Below, one piece after another: positions 49,187 through 58,061 of a DNA stretch of 64,000 nt. Numbering within the stretch: the first letter of the stretch is position 1; each line of letters opens with the position of its first letter. The stretch is from an uncultured Oscillospiraceae bacterium (lineage in GTDB: Bacteria; Bacillota; Clostridia; Oscillospirales; Ruminococcaceae), in the NCBI GenBank assembly GCA_934486875.1, contig CAKSPU010000007.1, positions 1-64,000 of the forward strand. Direction: 5' to 3'. Both the position numbers and the translations under genes were made by a program. The notes beneath the pieces were generated by a model that ran no database searches, had not been told where the DNA came from, and saw nothing but the letters and a program-made list of their open reading frames with translations.

Positions 49187-49984
49187 TTATATACTCTTTT
49201 CATAAAAGCATTCCCAAAGAAATGTTCTGCACCCAAGCCTTGCATACCAGTCGTATACATTGGTATAGTGGATAAAGCAGCTGCCGCAGCCCCGCTTTTT
49301 CAGCTCCTCCATTGCAAGACCCACCATTCTGAGCCCGATGCCCTTTCGTCTGAATTTAGGAACAGTGCCTACACAGCCGACGCTGCCTGTTTTTCTGCCG
49401 TCGGAGGCAAGACAGATCTCGTCATCACCCACAATGCAGAATGAAGCGATTTCACCCTCATAATATCCGCAGAACACTTCGCAGTCATCAAAATACTGCA
49501 CCCAGTCGGGGTCAACAGCCGCCACCGCCGTCCTCAGCTCATCGCAGGGCTTGCAGAAGCCGAAATCCGTACCCTGCGGCACCGGTGTATCATAAGCAGC
49601 TGCGGAAAGATCCGAAAGCTCCCGCCTCATTTCCGCACAGCTGCCTGTTTTTATGTAGCCGTTTTTCTCCCAGAACCGACATTTTTCCTCCCTGCTTTCC
49701 GCAGGCACTCCGATAAACAGTCCCGAGGAAAAACCGCCTGCAAATATTTTGTCATATTCCTTCTTTTTGATAAGCTCCTCAGCCCTGTAAAGCAGTTCCG
49801 TGCCGATACCGCAGCCTCTGTATTTTTCCGGAACGCACAACAGTCTGAGCTCGTTTCCTTTCACAAGAGCATAGCCCTTGTCATCATATTCAATGACCTC
49901 GCAGCCGCCGCAAAGCTCCTCAAATGCATCACGGCAAACGGGAACATCGGGAAAGCATTCCTGAAAAATTACGTATCTGTCCAT
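49187..49984 (-). CDS. Tandem GNAT-domain acetyltransferase
   Basis: 265 residues with two GNAT cores: RLLCVPEKYRGCGIGTELLY (about residues 48-67) and VGTVPKFRRKGIGLRMVGLA (about 205-225). Both keep the R/Q-x-x-G-x-G/A acetyl-CoA loop. The acceptor is unknown. ATG 49984 has AGGAGAG 7 bases upstream and lies 1 base beyond the stop of the MATE gene, so the two form an operon. Longer frames would overlap that gene. Confidence 0.85.
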   Translation of the reverse strand: MDRYVIFQECFPDVPVCRDAFEELCGGCEVIEYDDKGYALVKGNELRLLCVPEKYRGCGIGTELLYRAEELIKKKEYDKIFAGGFSSGLFIGVPAESREEKCRFWEKNGYIKTGSCAEMRRELSDLSAAAYDTPVPQGTDFGFCKPCDELRTAVAAVDPDWVQYFDDCEVFCGYYEGEIASFCIVGDDEICLASDGRKTGSVGCVGTVPKFRRKGIGLRMVGLAMEELKKRGCGSCFIHYTNVYDWYARLGCRTFLWECFYEKSI

Positions 49985-49985
49985 A

Positions 49986-51347
49986 TCAAGCCTCTCCTTT
50001 TTCAGCCGAAAGCTTTTCCTTTTCGGCAAGTTTCTTTGAAACAGTCACCGCAATGGGTATTGATACCGCCGCACTCATTACATCTGCCGCCGCCTGAGTT
50101 ATCTGAATGCCCAAAAATCCAAATGCCGCCGAAAGGATATAGAGCAGCGGGATAAAGAATATGCCCTGCCTTGCCACCGCAAGAAGCGTTGCACGGACTG
50201 TTTTTCCCATATTCTGCATTATCATATTTGTCATAACGCAGACTCCCTGCAATGGAGCTGTAAAGCATTGAAATCTAAGTATATTTGTCCCTGCCGCAAC
50301 TACCTCAGGGTCATCTCTGAAAAAGCGTATCAGCTCGGGGGCAAATATAAATACAACTATCCCGAAAAATGTCATAAATATCGTTGAAAGCTTTATGCAG
50401 AAAAGATACACCTTACGGACACGTCCGAATTTCCCCGCTCCCCTGTTGAAGCCGCAGACAGGCTGAAAGCCCTGACCGAAGCCGATTATCACGGAGTTTC
50501 CCAGCATAATTATCCTGTTTACCACAGACATCGCCGCAACCGCCGCAGCTCCGTAGACCACAACGGAGTGATTAAGGCAAATTGCCGCAATGCTCATTAT
50601 GCCCTGACGGAAAAGAGAGGGCGAACCGAATTTGAACATTATCCCCACTATTTTAAACGAGGGCTTGAAGAGGGGCTTTTTAAGATGAAGCCTGCCGCTC
50701 ATTTTAAGAAGTATCACAAAGGAAACTATCTGGCTGATGACAGTAGCAACAGCCGCTCCCCTGACCTTCATATCAAGGACTGAGATAAACAGCGGGTCAA
50801 GAGCGACATTTAGCACCGAGCCCCCTGCCATACCTATCATACCGTAGAATGCACTGCCCTGAAATCTCAGCTGATTGTTCATCGTAAAGGAAGCCATCTG
50901 AAAGGGCACGCCTATGAGCAGTACGGAGATATATTCTATAGTGCTTTCCATAAGCACCTCGTCCGCTCCGAGGAACAATGCGAGCTGCCTGTCGAATACA
51001 AGTCCGAGCACCGCTATGAGCGTTCCCGTGAGCAGTGAAAACACCGCCGCAGTATCTGCCATAACTGCCGCAGAACGGGTATCTCCCTCACCAAGCTTTC
51101 CCGAGATATAGTTTCCCGAGCCGTGACCGTAGAAAAATCCCAGCGCCTGAACTATATTCATAAGGGGCAGAGCAAGTCCCACCGCCGCCGTTGAAACGGT
51201 GTCCAGCCTGCCTACAAAAAATGTGTCCGCCATATTGTAAAAGGCGGTTATCATCATAGTGATTATCGTGGGCACCGCAAGCCTGCACACAAGCAGCTCC
51301 ACAGGGTCATTGAGCATCTGATGTCTTTTTTCTTCCGCTGATATCAA
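49986..51347 (-). CDS. MATE family efflux transporter
   Basis: A 453-residue, 12-helix antiporter of the DinF/MepA branch (VCRLAVPTIITMMITAFYNM, ADTFFVGRLDTVSTAAVGLA, GFGQGFQPVCGFNRGAGKFG). Such pumps export drugs or cations using Na+ or H+. The start is TTG 51347, with AAGGAG 8 bases upstream. The longer in-frame ATG at 51404 lies inside the promoter (51415-51387) and cannot be used. It is translationally linked to the double GNAT gene. Confidence 0.9.
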   Translation of the reverse strand: MISAEEKRHQMLNDPVELLVCRLAVPTIITMMITAFYNMADTFFVGRLDTVSTAAVGLALPLMNIVQALGFFYGHGSGNYISGKLGEGDTRSAAVMADTAAVFSLLTGTLIAVLGLVFDRQLALFLGADEVLMESTIEYISVLLIGVPFQMASFTMNNQLRFQGSAFYGMIGMAGGSVLNVALDPLFISVLDMKVRGAAVATVISQIVSFVILLKMSGRLHLKKPLFKPSFKIVGIMFKFGSPSLFRQGIMSIAAICLNHSVVVYGAAAVAAMSVVNRIIMLGNSVIIGFGQGFQPVCGFNRGAGKFGRVRKVYLFCIKLSTIFMTFFGIVVFIFAPELIRFFRDDPEVVAAGTNILRFQCFTAPLQGVCVMTNMIMQNMGKTVRATLLAVARQGIFFIPLLYILSAAFGFLGIQITQAAADVMSAAVSIPIAVTVSKKLAEKEKLSAEKGEA

Positions 51348-51386
51348 AGCTATCTTCTCCTTGAATATGTAATTAATCGCATATAG

Positions 51387-51415
51387 ATTATACCACTTTA
51401 CCAAAGCTTTATAAA
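51387..51415 (-). promoter_or_regulatory. Promoter of the MATE-GNAT operon
   Basis: On the minus strand: TTTATA (51415-51410), 17 bases, TATAAT (51392-51387). Confidence 0.75.
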
Positions 51416-51510
51416 TGCCGAAACTATTAAATTACAGATAAAAATTTGATAAACAGTTTTATTTCCGCAGGTGACAATGTAAATGCTTTGAAACTTTTTT
51501 TGCAATTTGC

Positions 51511-51539
51511 TTGACTTTTGTCGTGATAAAGGTTATTAT
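51511..51539 (+). promoter_or_regulatory. Promoter of the polyamine operon
   Basis: TTGACT (51511-51516), 17 bases, TATTAT (51534-51539). The leader of about 85 bases has a CTCTGC/GCGGAG hairpin near 51598-51614. Confidence 0.65.
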
Positions 51540-51635
51540 ATATAATGTGTAATAGCGTACAGACAGCTGTTATGCGGCTTTTTATTTTAGAAAATATCTC
51601 TGCCGAATGCGGAGCATATTCCCGAAAGGAACGTG

Positions 51636-52442
51636 ATGTTAGGGTTGAACGATAAGCTCAAGCTTTACGGTTTTAATAACCTTACGAAAACTTTAAGCTT
51701 CAATATATATGATATCTGCTATGCAAAGAGCCAGAGGGAACAGCAGGACTATATAAAATATATCGACGAGCAGTATAACTCAGACCGCCTTACCAAGATA
51801 CTCTGCGACGTAACGGAGGCTATCGGCGCTCACGTGCTGAACATTTCCAAGCAGGATTATGAGCCTCAGGGTGCATCGGTGACTCTCCTTATCTCCGAGG
51901 AGCATATTTCCCGTGAGGATATGGACGAATCCTGCAATATGAGGGGCATTCCCCAGAAGCAGGACATTGCGGGTCATCTTGACAAGAGCCATCTTACCGT
52001 TCACACCTATCCCGAATTTCACCCCGATAATGCCATAACCACATTCAGAGTGGACATTGACGTTTCCACCTGCGGAGAGATCACCCCTCTTAAATCTCTC
52101 GATTACCTTATCGGCAGCTTTGATTCGGACATCATCACCATAGATTACAGGGTCAGAGGCTTTACCCGTGACGAAAAGGGCAAGAAGCTCTTTATCGACC
52201 ACGACATCACCTCTATCCAGGACTACATCGCCAAGGAGACTCTCGAACGCTACGATGCCATCGACATCAACGTTTATCAGGCGAACATCTTCCACACAAA
52301 GATGATGATAAAGGAAATTTTTCTTCAGAATTACCTTTTCAATACCGACACCTATGAGCTTGCACCCAAGCGCAGACTTGAGATAAACGATCTTCTCAGG
52401 CGTGAGATGATCGAGATATTCAGCGGTATGAATATCTTCTGA
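51636..52442 (+). CDS. speD: S-adenosylmethionine decarboxylase proenzyme (SpeD)
   Basis: Makes decarboxylated SAM, the aminopropyl donor for spermidine. The 268-residue protein is the long E. coli-like form. [17 protein letters not shown] holds the self-cleavage site before Ser118, which becomes the pyruvoyl group, and the following His/Glu; [17 protein letters not shown] also fits the family. ATG 51636 has AAAGGA 5-6 bases upstream. First gene of speD-speA-speE-speB. Confidence 0.93.
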   Translation: MLGLNDKLKLYGFNNLTKTLSFNIYDICYAKSQREQQDYIKYIDEQYNSDRLTKILCDVTEAIGAHVLNISKQDYEPQGASVTLLISEEHISREDMDESCNMRGIPQKQDIAGHLDKSHLTVHTYPEFHPDNAITTFRVDIDVSTCGEITPLKSLDYLIGSFDSDIITIDYRVRGFTRDEKGKKLFIDHDITSIQDYIAKETLERYDAIDINVYQANIFHTKMMIKEIFLQNYLFNTDTYELAPKRRLEINDLLRREMIEIFSGMNIF

Positions 52443-52470
52443 TATTTTTTGTGTAAGGAGTGTGGGTAAA

Positions 52471-53922
52471 ATGGATCAGAACAGAGCGCCTATTTACGAA
52501 GCTCTTAACAGATACAACGAAGCAAGGGTCGTTCCCTTTGACGTGCCGGGACACAAGCACGGCAAGGGCAACCCTATGCTCACCGATTTCCTCGGGCAGA
52601 CCTGTATGAACGTGGACGTAAACTCTATGAAGCCCCTTGACAATCTCTGCCACCCCGTTTCTGTCATCAGAGAAGCAGAGCAGCTTGCAGCCGAAGCCTT
52701 CGGCGCAGGTCTCTGCTTTTTTATGGTGAACGGTACAACATCATCGGTGCAGTCAATGGTGCTTTCGGTCTGCAAGGAGGGGGACAAGATAATCATTCCC
52801 CGAAACGTCCACCGCAGCGCCATAAATGCAATGATAATAAGCGGTGTAAAGCCTGTTTACGTTAACCCGGGAGTTAACCGCAGGCTTGGCATTCCCCTGG
52901 GAATGAGCGTAAAGGACGTTGAAAAAGCGATACTTGAAAATCCCGATGCAAAGGCGGTTTTCGTTAATAACCCCACCTATTACGGCATATGCTCCGACCT
53001 TAAGAGCATCGTAAAGCTTGCCCATTCCCACGGAATGAAGGTACTTGCGGACGAGGCTCACGGAACGCACCTTTATTTCGGTGAAAATATGCCCATATCC
53101 GCTATGGCGGCAGGGGCTGATATGGCTGCGGTGTCAATGCACAAAACAGGCGGCTCACTCACTCAGAGCAGCTTCCTCCTTGTTGGCAGAAACGCCGACC
53201 TCACCGAGGGTCACGTAAGAGCCATAATAAACCTGACCCAGACCACAAGCGGCTCATATCTCCTTCTTTCATCTCTCGACATTGCAAGAAAATATTACGC
53301 CACCCAAGGAAAAGAGCTCTGTGCTCAGATAATCAAGTCAGCGGAATATGCAAGAGAAGAGATAAACAGGATCGGCGGCTATTACGCATACTCGGACGAG
53401 CTTGTGAACGGCGATGACATCTTCGCTTTCGATAAGACAAAGCTTTCGGTTTATACCCGTGACATCGGTCTTGCGGGCATCGAGGTCTACGACCGTCTCC
53501 GTGACAGCTATGACATTCAGATGGAGCTTGGCGATATCGGAAATGTGCTTGCCATAATCTCCCCGGGCGACCGCTGGAAGGACATCGAACGCCTTGTTTC
53601 CGCCCTTTCGGAGATAAAAAGGCGCTTCGGCAGGGACAGTGCGGGACGCATCGACCACGAATACATAAATCCTCAGATAGTTCTTTCCCCGAAAGAGGCC
53701 TTTTACGGTGAGCAGGAGATCCTGCCCATTATGGAGAGCGCAGGGCGTATATCCTGTGAATTTGTAATGTGCTATCCCCCCGGAATACCCATTATCGCCC
53801 CGGGCGAGCTGCTCACCCCCGAAATTCTCGAAAACATCGACTATTCCAAGAAACGTGGCTGCTTTATGACGGGTACCGAGGATATGAACATCGAAAAAAT
53901 AAGAGTTATAAAGGAACATTAA
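52471..53922 (+). CDS. speA: Arginine decarboxylase (Orn/Lys/Arg decarboxylase family, SpeA)
   Basis: A 483-residue PLP enzyme of the prokaryotic Orn/Lys/Arg decarboxylase fold without the N-terminal wing domain, like Bacillus SpeA. VPFDVPGHKHGKGNPML, FMVNGTTSSVQSMVLS and SMHKTGGSLTQSS with PLP-Lys225 are visible. The presence of agmatinase two genes later indicates arginine as substrate, giving agmatine. ATG 52471 is 10 bases after AAGGAG; GTG 52462 is too close to it. Confidence 0.9.
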   Translation: MDQNRAPIYEALNRYNEARVVPFDVPGHKHGKGNPMLTDFLGQTCMNVDVNSMKPLDNLCHPVSVIREAEQLAAEAFGAGLCFFMVNGTTSSVQSMVLSVCKEGDKIIIPRNVHRSAINAMIISGVKPVYVNPGVNRRLGIPLGMSVKDVEKAILENPDAKAVFVNNPTYYGICSDLKSIVKLAHSHGMKVLADEAHGTHLYFGENMPISAMAAGADMAAVSMHKTGGSLTQSSFLLVGRNADLTEGHVRAIINLTQTTSGSYLLLSSLDIARKYYATQGKELCAQIIKSAEYAREEINRIGGYYAYSDELVNGDDIFAFDKTKLSVYTRDIGLAGIEVYDRLRDSYDIQMELGDIGNVLAIISPGDRWKDIERLVSALSEIKRRFGRDSAGRIDHEYINPQIVLSPKEAFYGEQEILPIMESAGRISCEFVMCYPPGIPIIAPGELLTPEILENIDYSKKRGCFMTGTEDMNIEKIRVIKEH

Positions 53923-53939
53923 GGAAAGGCGGAAATTTT

Positions 53940-54794
53940 ATGGAGCTTTGGTTCAGCGAATTTCATTCCAAAGGTGCAAAAATGTCTATAAGAGTTGACA
54001 GACAGCTTTACAGCGGACAGAGCGAATTTCAGAGAATAGATGTCTTTGACAGCCCCGAGTTCGGCAGATTTCTCACCCTTGACGGTCTGATGATGCTCAC
54101 CGAAAAGGACGAATTTATGTACCACGAAATGATAACCCACGTGGCAATGGCTTCATATCCCGACATAAAGCGTGTTCTCGTTATCGGTGCGGGGGACGGC
54201 GGCACTGTAAGGGAGCTTACCCGCTACAGCACCGTTGAGCACATTGATATGGTGGAGATCGACGAAGAGGTAGTAAAGGTTTGCAGGGAATATCTCCCTC
54301 AGACTGCCTGCAGGCTTGATGACCCGAGAGTTCATCTTTATTTTGAGGACGGCTTAAGATACGTCCGCACCAAGGAAAACGAATATGACCTTATAATCGT
54401 TGACAGCACCGACCCCTTCGGTCCCGGAGAGGGACTTTTCACCAGCGAATTTTACGGCAACTGCTACAATGCCCTCACCGAAAACGGTATCCTCGTAAAT
54501 CAGCACGAAAGCCCCTATTACGAGGAGGACGCAAAGGCTATGCAGCGTGCCCACAAGCGCATAAACGAGTTTTTCCCCATTTGCAGGGTATATCAGGTAC
54601 ACATTCCCACATACCCCTCGGGTCACTGGCTCTTCGGCTTTGCTTCAAAGACCGTTGACCCCCTTGCATTTGATGCCGACAGGTGGAACGCTCTGGGAAT
54701 AAAGACAAAATATTACAATACCGATCTGCATAAGGGCTGCTTTGCAGTTCCAAACTATGTAAAGGAGCTTCTCCGTGATGCTTGCACAAACTAA
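53940..54794 (+). CDS. speE: Spermidine synthase
   Basis: Transfers the aminopropyl group of decarboxylated SAM to putrescine. 284 residues: MELWFSEFHSKGAKMSIRVD, SPEFGRFLTLDGLMMLTEKD, the nucleotide motif VLVIGAGDGGTVRELTRY and the catalytic Asp in DSTDPFGPGEGLF. AAGGCGG lies before ATG 53940, 17 bases after the speA stop. Third gene of the polyamine operon. Confidence 0.95.
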   Translation: MELWFSEFHSKGAKMSIRVDRQLYSGQSEFQRIDVFDSPEFGRFLTLDGLMMLTEKDEFMYHEMITHVAMASYPDIKRVLVIGAGDGGTVRELTRYSTVEHIDMVEIDEEVVKVCREYLPQTACRLDDPRVHLYFEDGLRYVRTKENEYDLIIVDSTDPFGPGEGLFTSEFYGNCYNALTENGILVNQHESPYYEEDAKAMQRAHKRINEFFPICRVYQVHIPTYPSGHWLFGFASKTVDPLAFDADRWNALGIKTKYYNTDLHKGCFAVPNYVKELLRDACTN

Positions 54795-55644
54795 TTCCTT
54801 TATCGCCTGCGACACCCCTTTTGAGGAGGCTCAGGCTGTCATATTCGGTGCGCCCTTTGACAGCACCACATCATTTCGTCCCGGAACACGCTTCGGTCCC
54901 TCCGCAATGCGCTCGGAAAGCTTCGGGATAGAAACATATTCCCCCTATCAGGACAAGGACCTACTTGATGTAAAGGTGTTCGATTCGGGCGACCTGGAGC
55001 TTTGCTTCGGCTCACCCGAGGGGGCTTTAAGCGATATCGAAGCACATACCGCCGAAATACTTGATGCGGGAAAGCTGCCTGTAATGCTGGGCGGCGAGCA
55101 TCTTGTCACCCTGGGCGCATTCAGAGCTGTGCAGAAGAAGTACAATGACCTTTATCTTCTCCACTTCGACGCTCACTGCGACCTGAGAGAGGATTATCTC
55201 GGACAGAAGCTGTCTCACGCCTGCGTTATCCGCCGCTGCCACGACATTATCGGTGACGGCAGGATATTCCAGTTCGGCATCAGAAGCGGTGACAGGGACG
55301 AGTTCAGATTTGCCGCCGAGGGTCACACCGAAATGCACAAAACAGGCATCAAGGGCGTTTCCTTTGACGCTCTCCCCTCGGTCATCGAAAAGCTCAGAGG
55401 CAAAAATGTTTATCTCACCATCGACCTCGACGTTCTCGACCCTGCATATTTCTGCGGAACGGGAACTCCCGAGGCAGGCGGAGCTACCTACAATCAGCTC
55501 CTTGAAGCCATAATTATGATAGGAAACAGCCTTAATATCGTTGGCACAGACCTCAATGAGCTGTCTCCCCATTACGACCAAAGCGGTGCTTCCACCGCAA
55601 TTGCCTGCAAGCTTCTGAGAGAGCTTCTTTTGGCGGTGCTCTGA
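54778..55644 (+). CDS. speB: Agmatinase
   Basis: Hydrolyses agmatine to putrescine and urea, feeding SpeE. 288-residue ureohydrolase with all Mn ligands: GGEHLVTLG, HFDAHCDLRED and TIDLDVLDPAYF. RPGTRFGPSAMR is the family's N-terminal motif. It starts inside the last 17 bases of speE (AAGGAG at 54762-54767), so translation is coupled. The set is complete from arginine to spermidine. Confidence 0.94.
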   Translation: MLAQTNSFIACDTPFEEAQAVIFGAPFDSTTSFRPGTRFGPSAMRSESFGIETYSPYQDKDLLDVKVFDSGDLELCFGSPEGALSDIEAHTAEILDAGKLPVMLGGEHLVTLGAFRAVQKKYNDLYLLHFDAHCDLREDYLGQKLSHACVIRRCHDIIGDGRIFQFGIRSGDRDEFRFAAEGHTEMHKTGIKGVSFDALPSVIEKLRGKNVYLTIDLDVLDPAYFCGTGTPEAGGATYNQLLEAIIMIGNSLNIVGTDLNELSPHYDQSGASTAIACKLLRELLLAVL

Positions 55645-57026
55645 TGATGAAAAAAAGCATTAAAAGCATATTCCACGGCAGTGAAAATATAATCTTACAA
55701 TGGGAAATTTTTCTGAAGTGGTTTTTCATCTCGGTCATTTCGGGCATAGTCATAGGCGCTGTGGGAGCGCTGTTTCATCAGCTCCTGGGCATCGTGACCG
55801 AATGCAGGCAGGCAAACAGCTTTCTGATACTCCTCCTGCCTGTCGGCGGCTTGATGATAGTGTGGCTGTATCATATTCTCGGAATGGACAGGGACGGCGG
55901 CACAAACAGTATCATAAGGGGCGCAAGAGGAGAAGAGAATGTTTCTCCCAAAACCGCTCCCCTCATAATCGCAGCAACTGCCCTGACCCATCTTCTCGGC
56001 GGCTCTGCGGGACGTGAGGGTGCGGCATTACAGCTCGGCGGAAGCCTTATATCCCCGCTGAAAAAGCCGCTGAAGCTCAATGACAGCGAATATTCCGTTC
56101 TCATTATGTGCGGAATGGCGGCAGGCTTTTCCTCGCTTTTCGGCACACCAGTTGCATCGGCGGTATTCGCAATTGAAGTCACCGTTGTGGGAATAGTCCA
56201 CTACTCCGCTATCGTGCCCTGCCTTATCTCATCGGTGACAGCCGCAATAACCGCTTCGGCTATCGGCGTTCACCCAACATCGTACCACGTTGAAAGCGTT
56301 CCCGCCTTTGACGCATATTCTGCGGTAACGGCATTGCAGGTGCTTCTTCTCGGGATCGCCTGCGCATTTGTCAGCGTGCTGTTCTGCTTTATGATACGAA
56401 AGACCGCAAAGCTTTACAAGAAGCTTATCCCAAATAAATACCTCAGAGCCGCAGCAGGCGGACTGATCGTTGCGGCGATATCATTTGCCCTGTTCTTCCT
56501 CACAGGTAGCTTTGACTACAACGGTGCGGGAACCGATGTCATCAGACGGGCTTTCACAGGAGAGTGCCGTCCCGAGGCATTCCTCATAAAGATACTGCTC
56601 ACAGCCCTCACTCTCGGAGCAGGCTTCAAGGGCGGCGAGATTGTCCCCACAATGTTCACGGGAGCCACATTCGGCTGCTTTTTCGGCAGGCTGATGGGAC
56701 TTAATCCCTCATTCGGAGCGGCACTTGGACTTGTTGCCGTATTCTGCGGCGTAACAAACTGCCCCCTGTCCGCAATAATCCTGAGCATCGAGCTTTACAG
56801 CACCGAGGGACTCCCCTATTTCGCCATTGCAATAGGACTTTCCTATATGCTTTCGGGATATACGGGACTTTACAGCGCACAGGAATTTTACGAGGGCAAG
56901 CTTGTCCGCAGAAAATTCAAGCATTTCAGAACATATCAGCAGATAAAAGGAAAACACATTCTCCACGAAAGGAAAAAAGCTAATGGAACTGAAAGAAGCA
57001 ATAATGACCAGACGCACCGTCCGTAA
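55644..57026 (+). CDS. CLC-type chloride (or fluoride) channel/antiporter
   Basis: A 460-residue membrane protein with about 11 helices. GSAGREGAALQLGGSLISP corresponds to the GREGP motif with the gating Glu, and GGEIVPTMFTGATFG to GxFxP, where Glu replaces the usual hydrophobic residue. DRDGGTNSIIRG stands in place of GSGIP. These changes suggest a divergent CLC; ion and direction cannot be predicted. ATG 55644 overlaps the speB stop by one base, which ties it to the polyamine operon. Confidence 0.85.
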   Translation: MMKKSIKSIFHGSENIILQWEIFLKWFFISVISGIVIGAVGALFHQLLGIVTECRQANSFLILLLPVGGLMIVWLYHILGMDRDGGTNSIIRGARGEENVSPKTAPLIIAATALTHLLGGSAGREGAALQLGGSLISPLKKPLKLNDSEYSVLIMCGMAAGFSSLFGTPVASAVFAIEVTVVGIVHYSAIVPCLISSVTAAITASAIGVHPTSYHVESVPAFDAYSAVTALQVLLLGIACAFVSVLFCFMIRKTAKLYKKLIPNKYLRAAAGGLIVAAISFALFFLTGSFDYNGAGTDVIRRAFTGECRPEAFLIKILLTALTLGAGFKGGEIVPTMFTGATFGCFFGRLMGLNPSFGAALGLVAVFCGVTNCPLSAIILSIELYSTEGLPYFAIAIGLSYMLSGYTGLYSAQEFYEGKLVRRKFKHFRTYQQIKGKHILHERKKANGTERSNNDQTHRP

Positions 57027-57525
57027 ATTTGCGGACAAAGCCGTTTCAAAGGAAACAATGACAGAGATCATCTCACTTGCGGCATATGTCCCCTCCTGGA
57101 AAAATTCCCAGACCGCAAGGTGGAATGTTGTCACCGACAGAGCTGTTATCGAAAGGATAGCAAATGAGGCAACAATGGGCTTTGAACACAACAAGGAAAT
57201 TATTCTCAGTTGCCCCTGCCTTGTGATACAGAGCACTGTAACAGGAAGATGCGGCTATGAACGTGACGGCAGCTTTTCCACATCACAGGGCAGCGGCTGG
57301 GAGATGTACGACAGCGGGATCGCTGCCCAGACCTTTTCCCTCGCAGCCCACGATGCAGGTCTTGGCTCGGTAATAATGGGCATCATTGATGACAAAAAAA
57401 TCGCCGAAATAATCGGTCTCCCCGATACCGAAAGGGTAACGGCGGCGATCGCTGTAGGATATCCCGCTGATGAGCCAAAATGCCCTCCCAAGAAGTCTAC
57501 CGAGGAAATAACAAGATTTATCTGA
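56983..57525 (+). CDS. Nitroreductase family flavoprotein
   Basis: A 180-residue FMN-dependent NAD(P)H oxidoreductase. MELKEAIMTRRTVRKFADKA and AAYVPSWKNSQTARWNVV hold the FMN-phosphate Arg residues; DAGLGSVIMG and VGYPADEP are the typical C-terminal parts. The Trp in VPSWKNSQ, in place of APSxxNxQ, is a known variant. It overlaps the CLC gene by 44 bases; GAAAGGA lies inside that gene's end. Substrate unknown. Confidence 0.87.
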   Translation: MELKEAIMTRRTVRKFADKAVSKETMTEIISLAAYVPSWKNSQTARWNVVTDRAVIERIANEATMGFEHNKEIILSCPCLVIQSTVTGRCGYERDGSFSTSQGSGWEMYDSGIAAQTFSLAAHDAGLGSVIMGIIDDKKIAEIIGLPDTERVTAAIAVGYPADEPKCPPKKSTEEITRFI

Positions 57526-57543
57526 AACGAAAGGAACGTACAT

Positions 57544-58008
57544 ATGGGCTATATATCCGATATAAGAAAATATGTGGGACATATGCCCGTACAGCATACT
57601 GCCGCCAGCGTCATCGTTGAAAACGAAAAGGGCGAGATACTTTTGCAGAAGCGCACGGACAACGGTACGTGGAGCTACTGCGGAGGAGCGGTGGAGCTGT
57701 TTGAACGTGTTGAGGACGCAGCCGCAAGGGAGCTTTTCGAGGAATCGGGGCTCACCGCCGAAGGTCTCGAGCTTTTCGGGGTATTTTCCGGCGAGGGGCA
57801 GCATTACATCTATCCCAACGGCGACGAGGTAAGCACCATTGACATCGTGTACATCTGCCGCAGATATTCGGGTGAAATAAAATGCCAGCCCGAAGAGGTG
57901 GAAGAGCTCAGATTTTTTGACATTGACCATATCCCCCATAACATCTGCCCCCCTGTACAGGAACCGATCCGCAAATATATCGAATACCGGCGGGGAGCAA
58001 TGTTCTGA
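57544..58008 (+). CDS. Nudix hydrolase
   Basis: 154 residues with a complete Nudix box, GAVELFERVEDAAARELFEE then SGL, near residues 48-70. HTAASVIVENEKGEILLQKR precedes it. The substrate is unknown; a sanitising role on oxidised nucleotides or NADH-type dinucleotides is typical. AAAGGAAC lies before ATG 57544, 19 bases after the nitroreductase. prfB follows 54 bases later. Confidence 0.87.
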   Translation: MGYISDIRKYVGHMPVQHTAASVIVENEKGEILLQKRTDNGTWSYCGGAVELFERVEDAAARELFEESGLTAEGLELFGVFSGEGQHYIYPNGDEVSTIDIVYICRRYSGEIKCQPEEVEELRFFDIDHIPHNICPPVQEPIRKYIEYRRGAMF

Positions 58009-58061
58009 CGATACTGAAAATATTTCAGCTCACCAAAACATAAAATGGAGGTAATATACAA

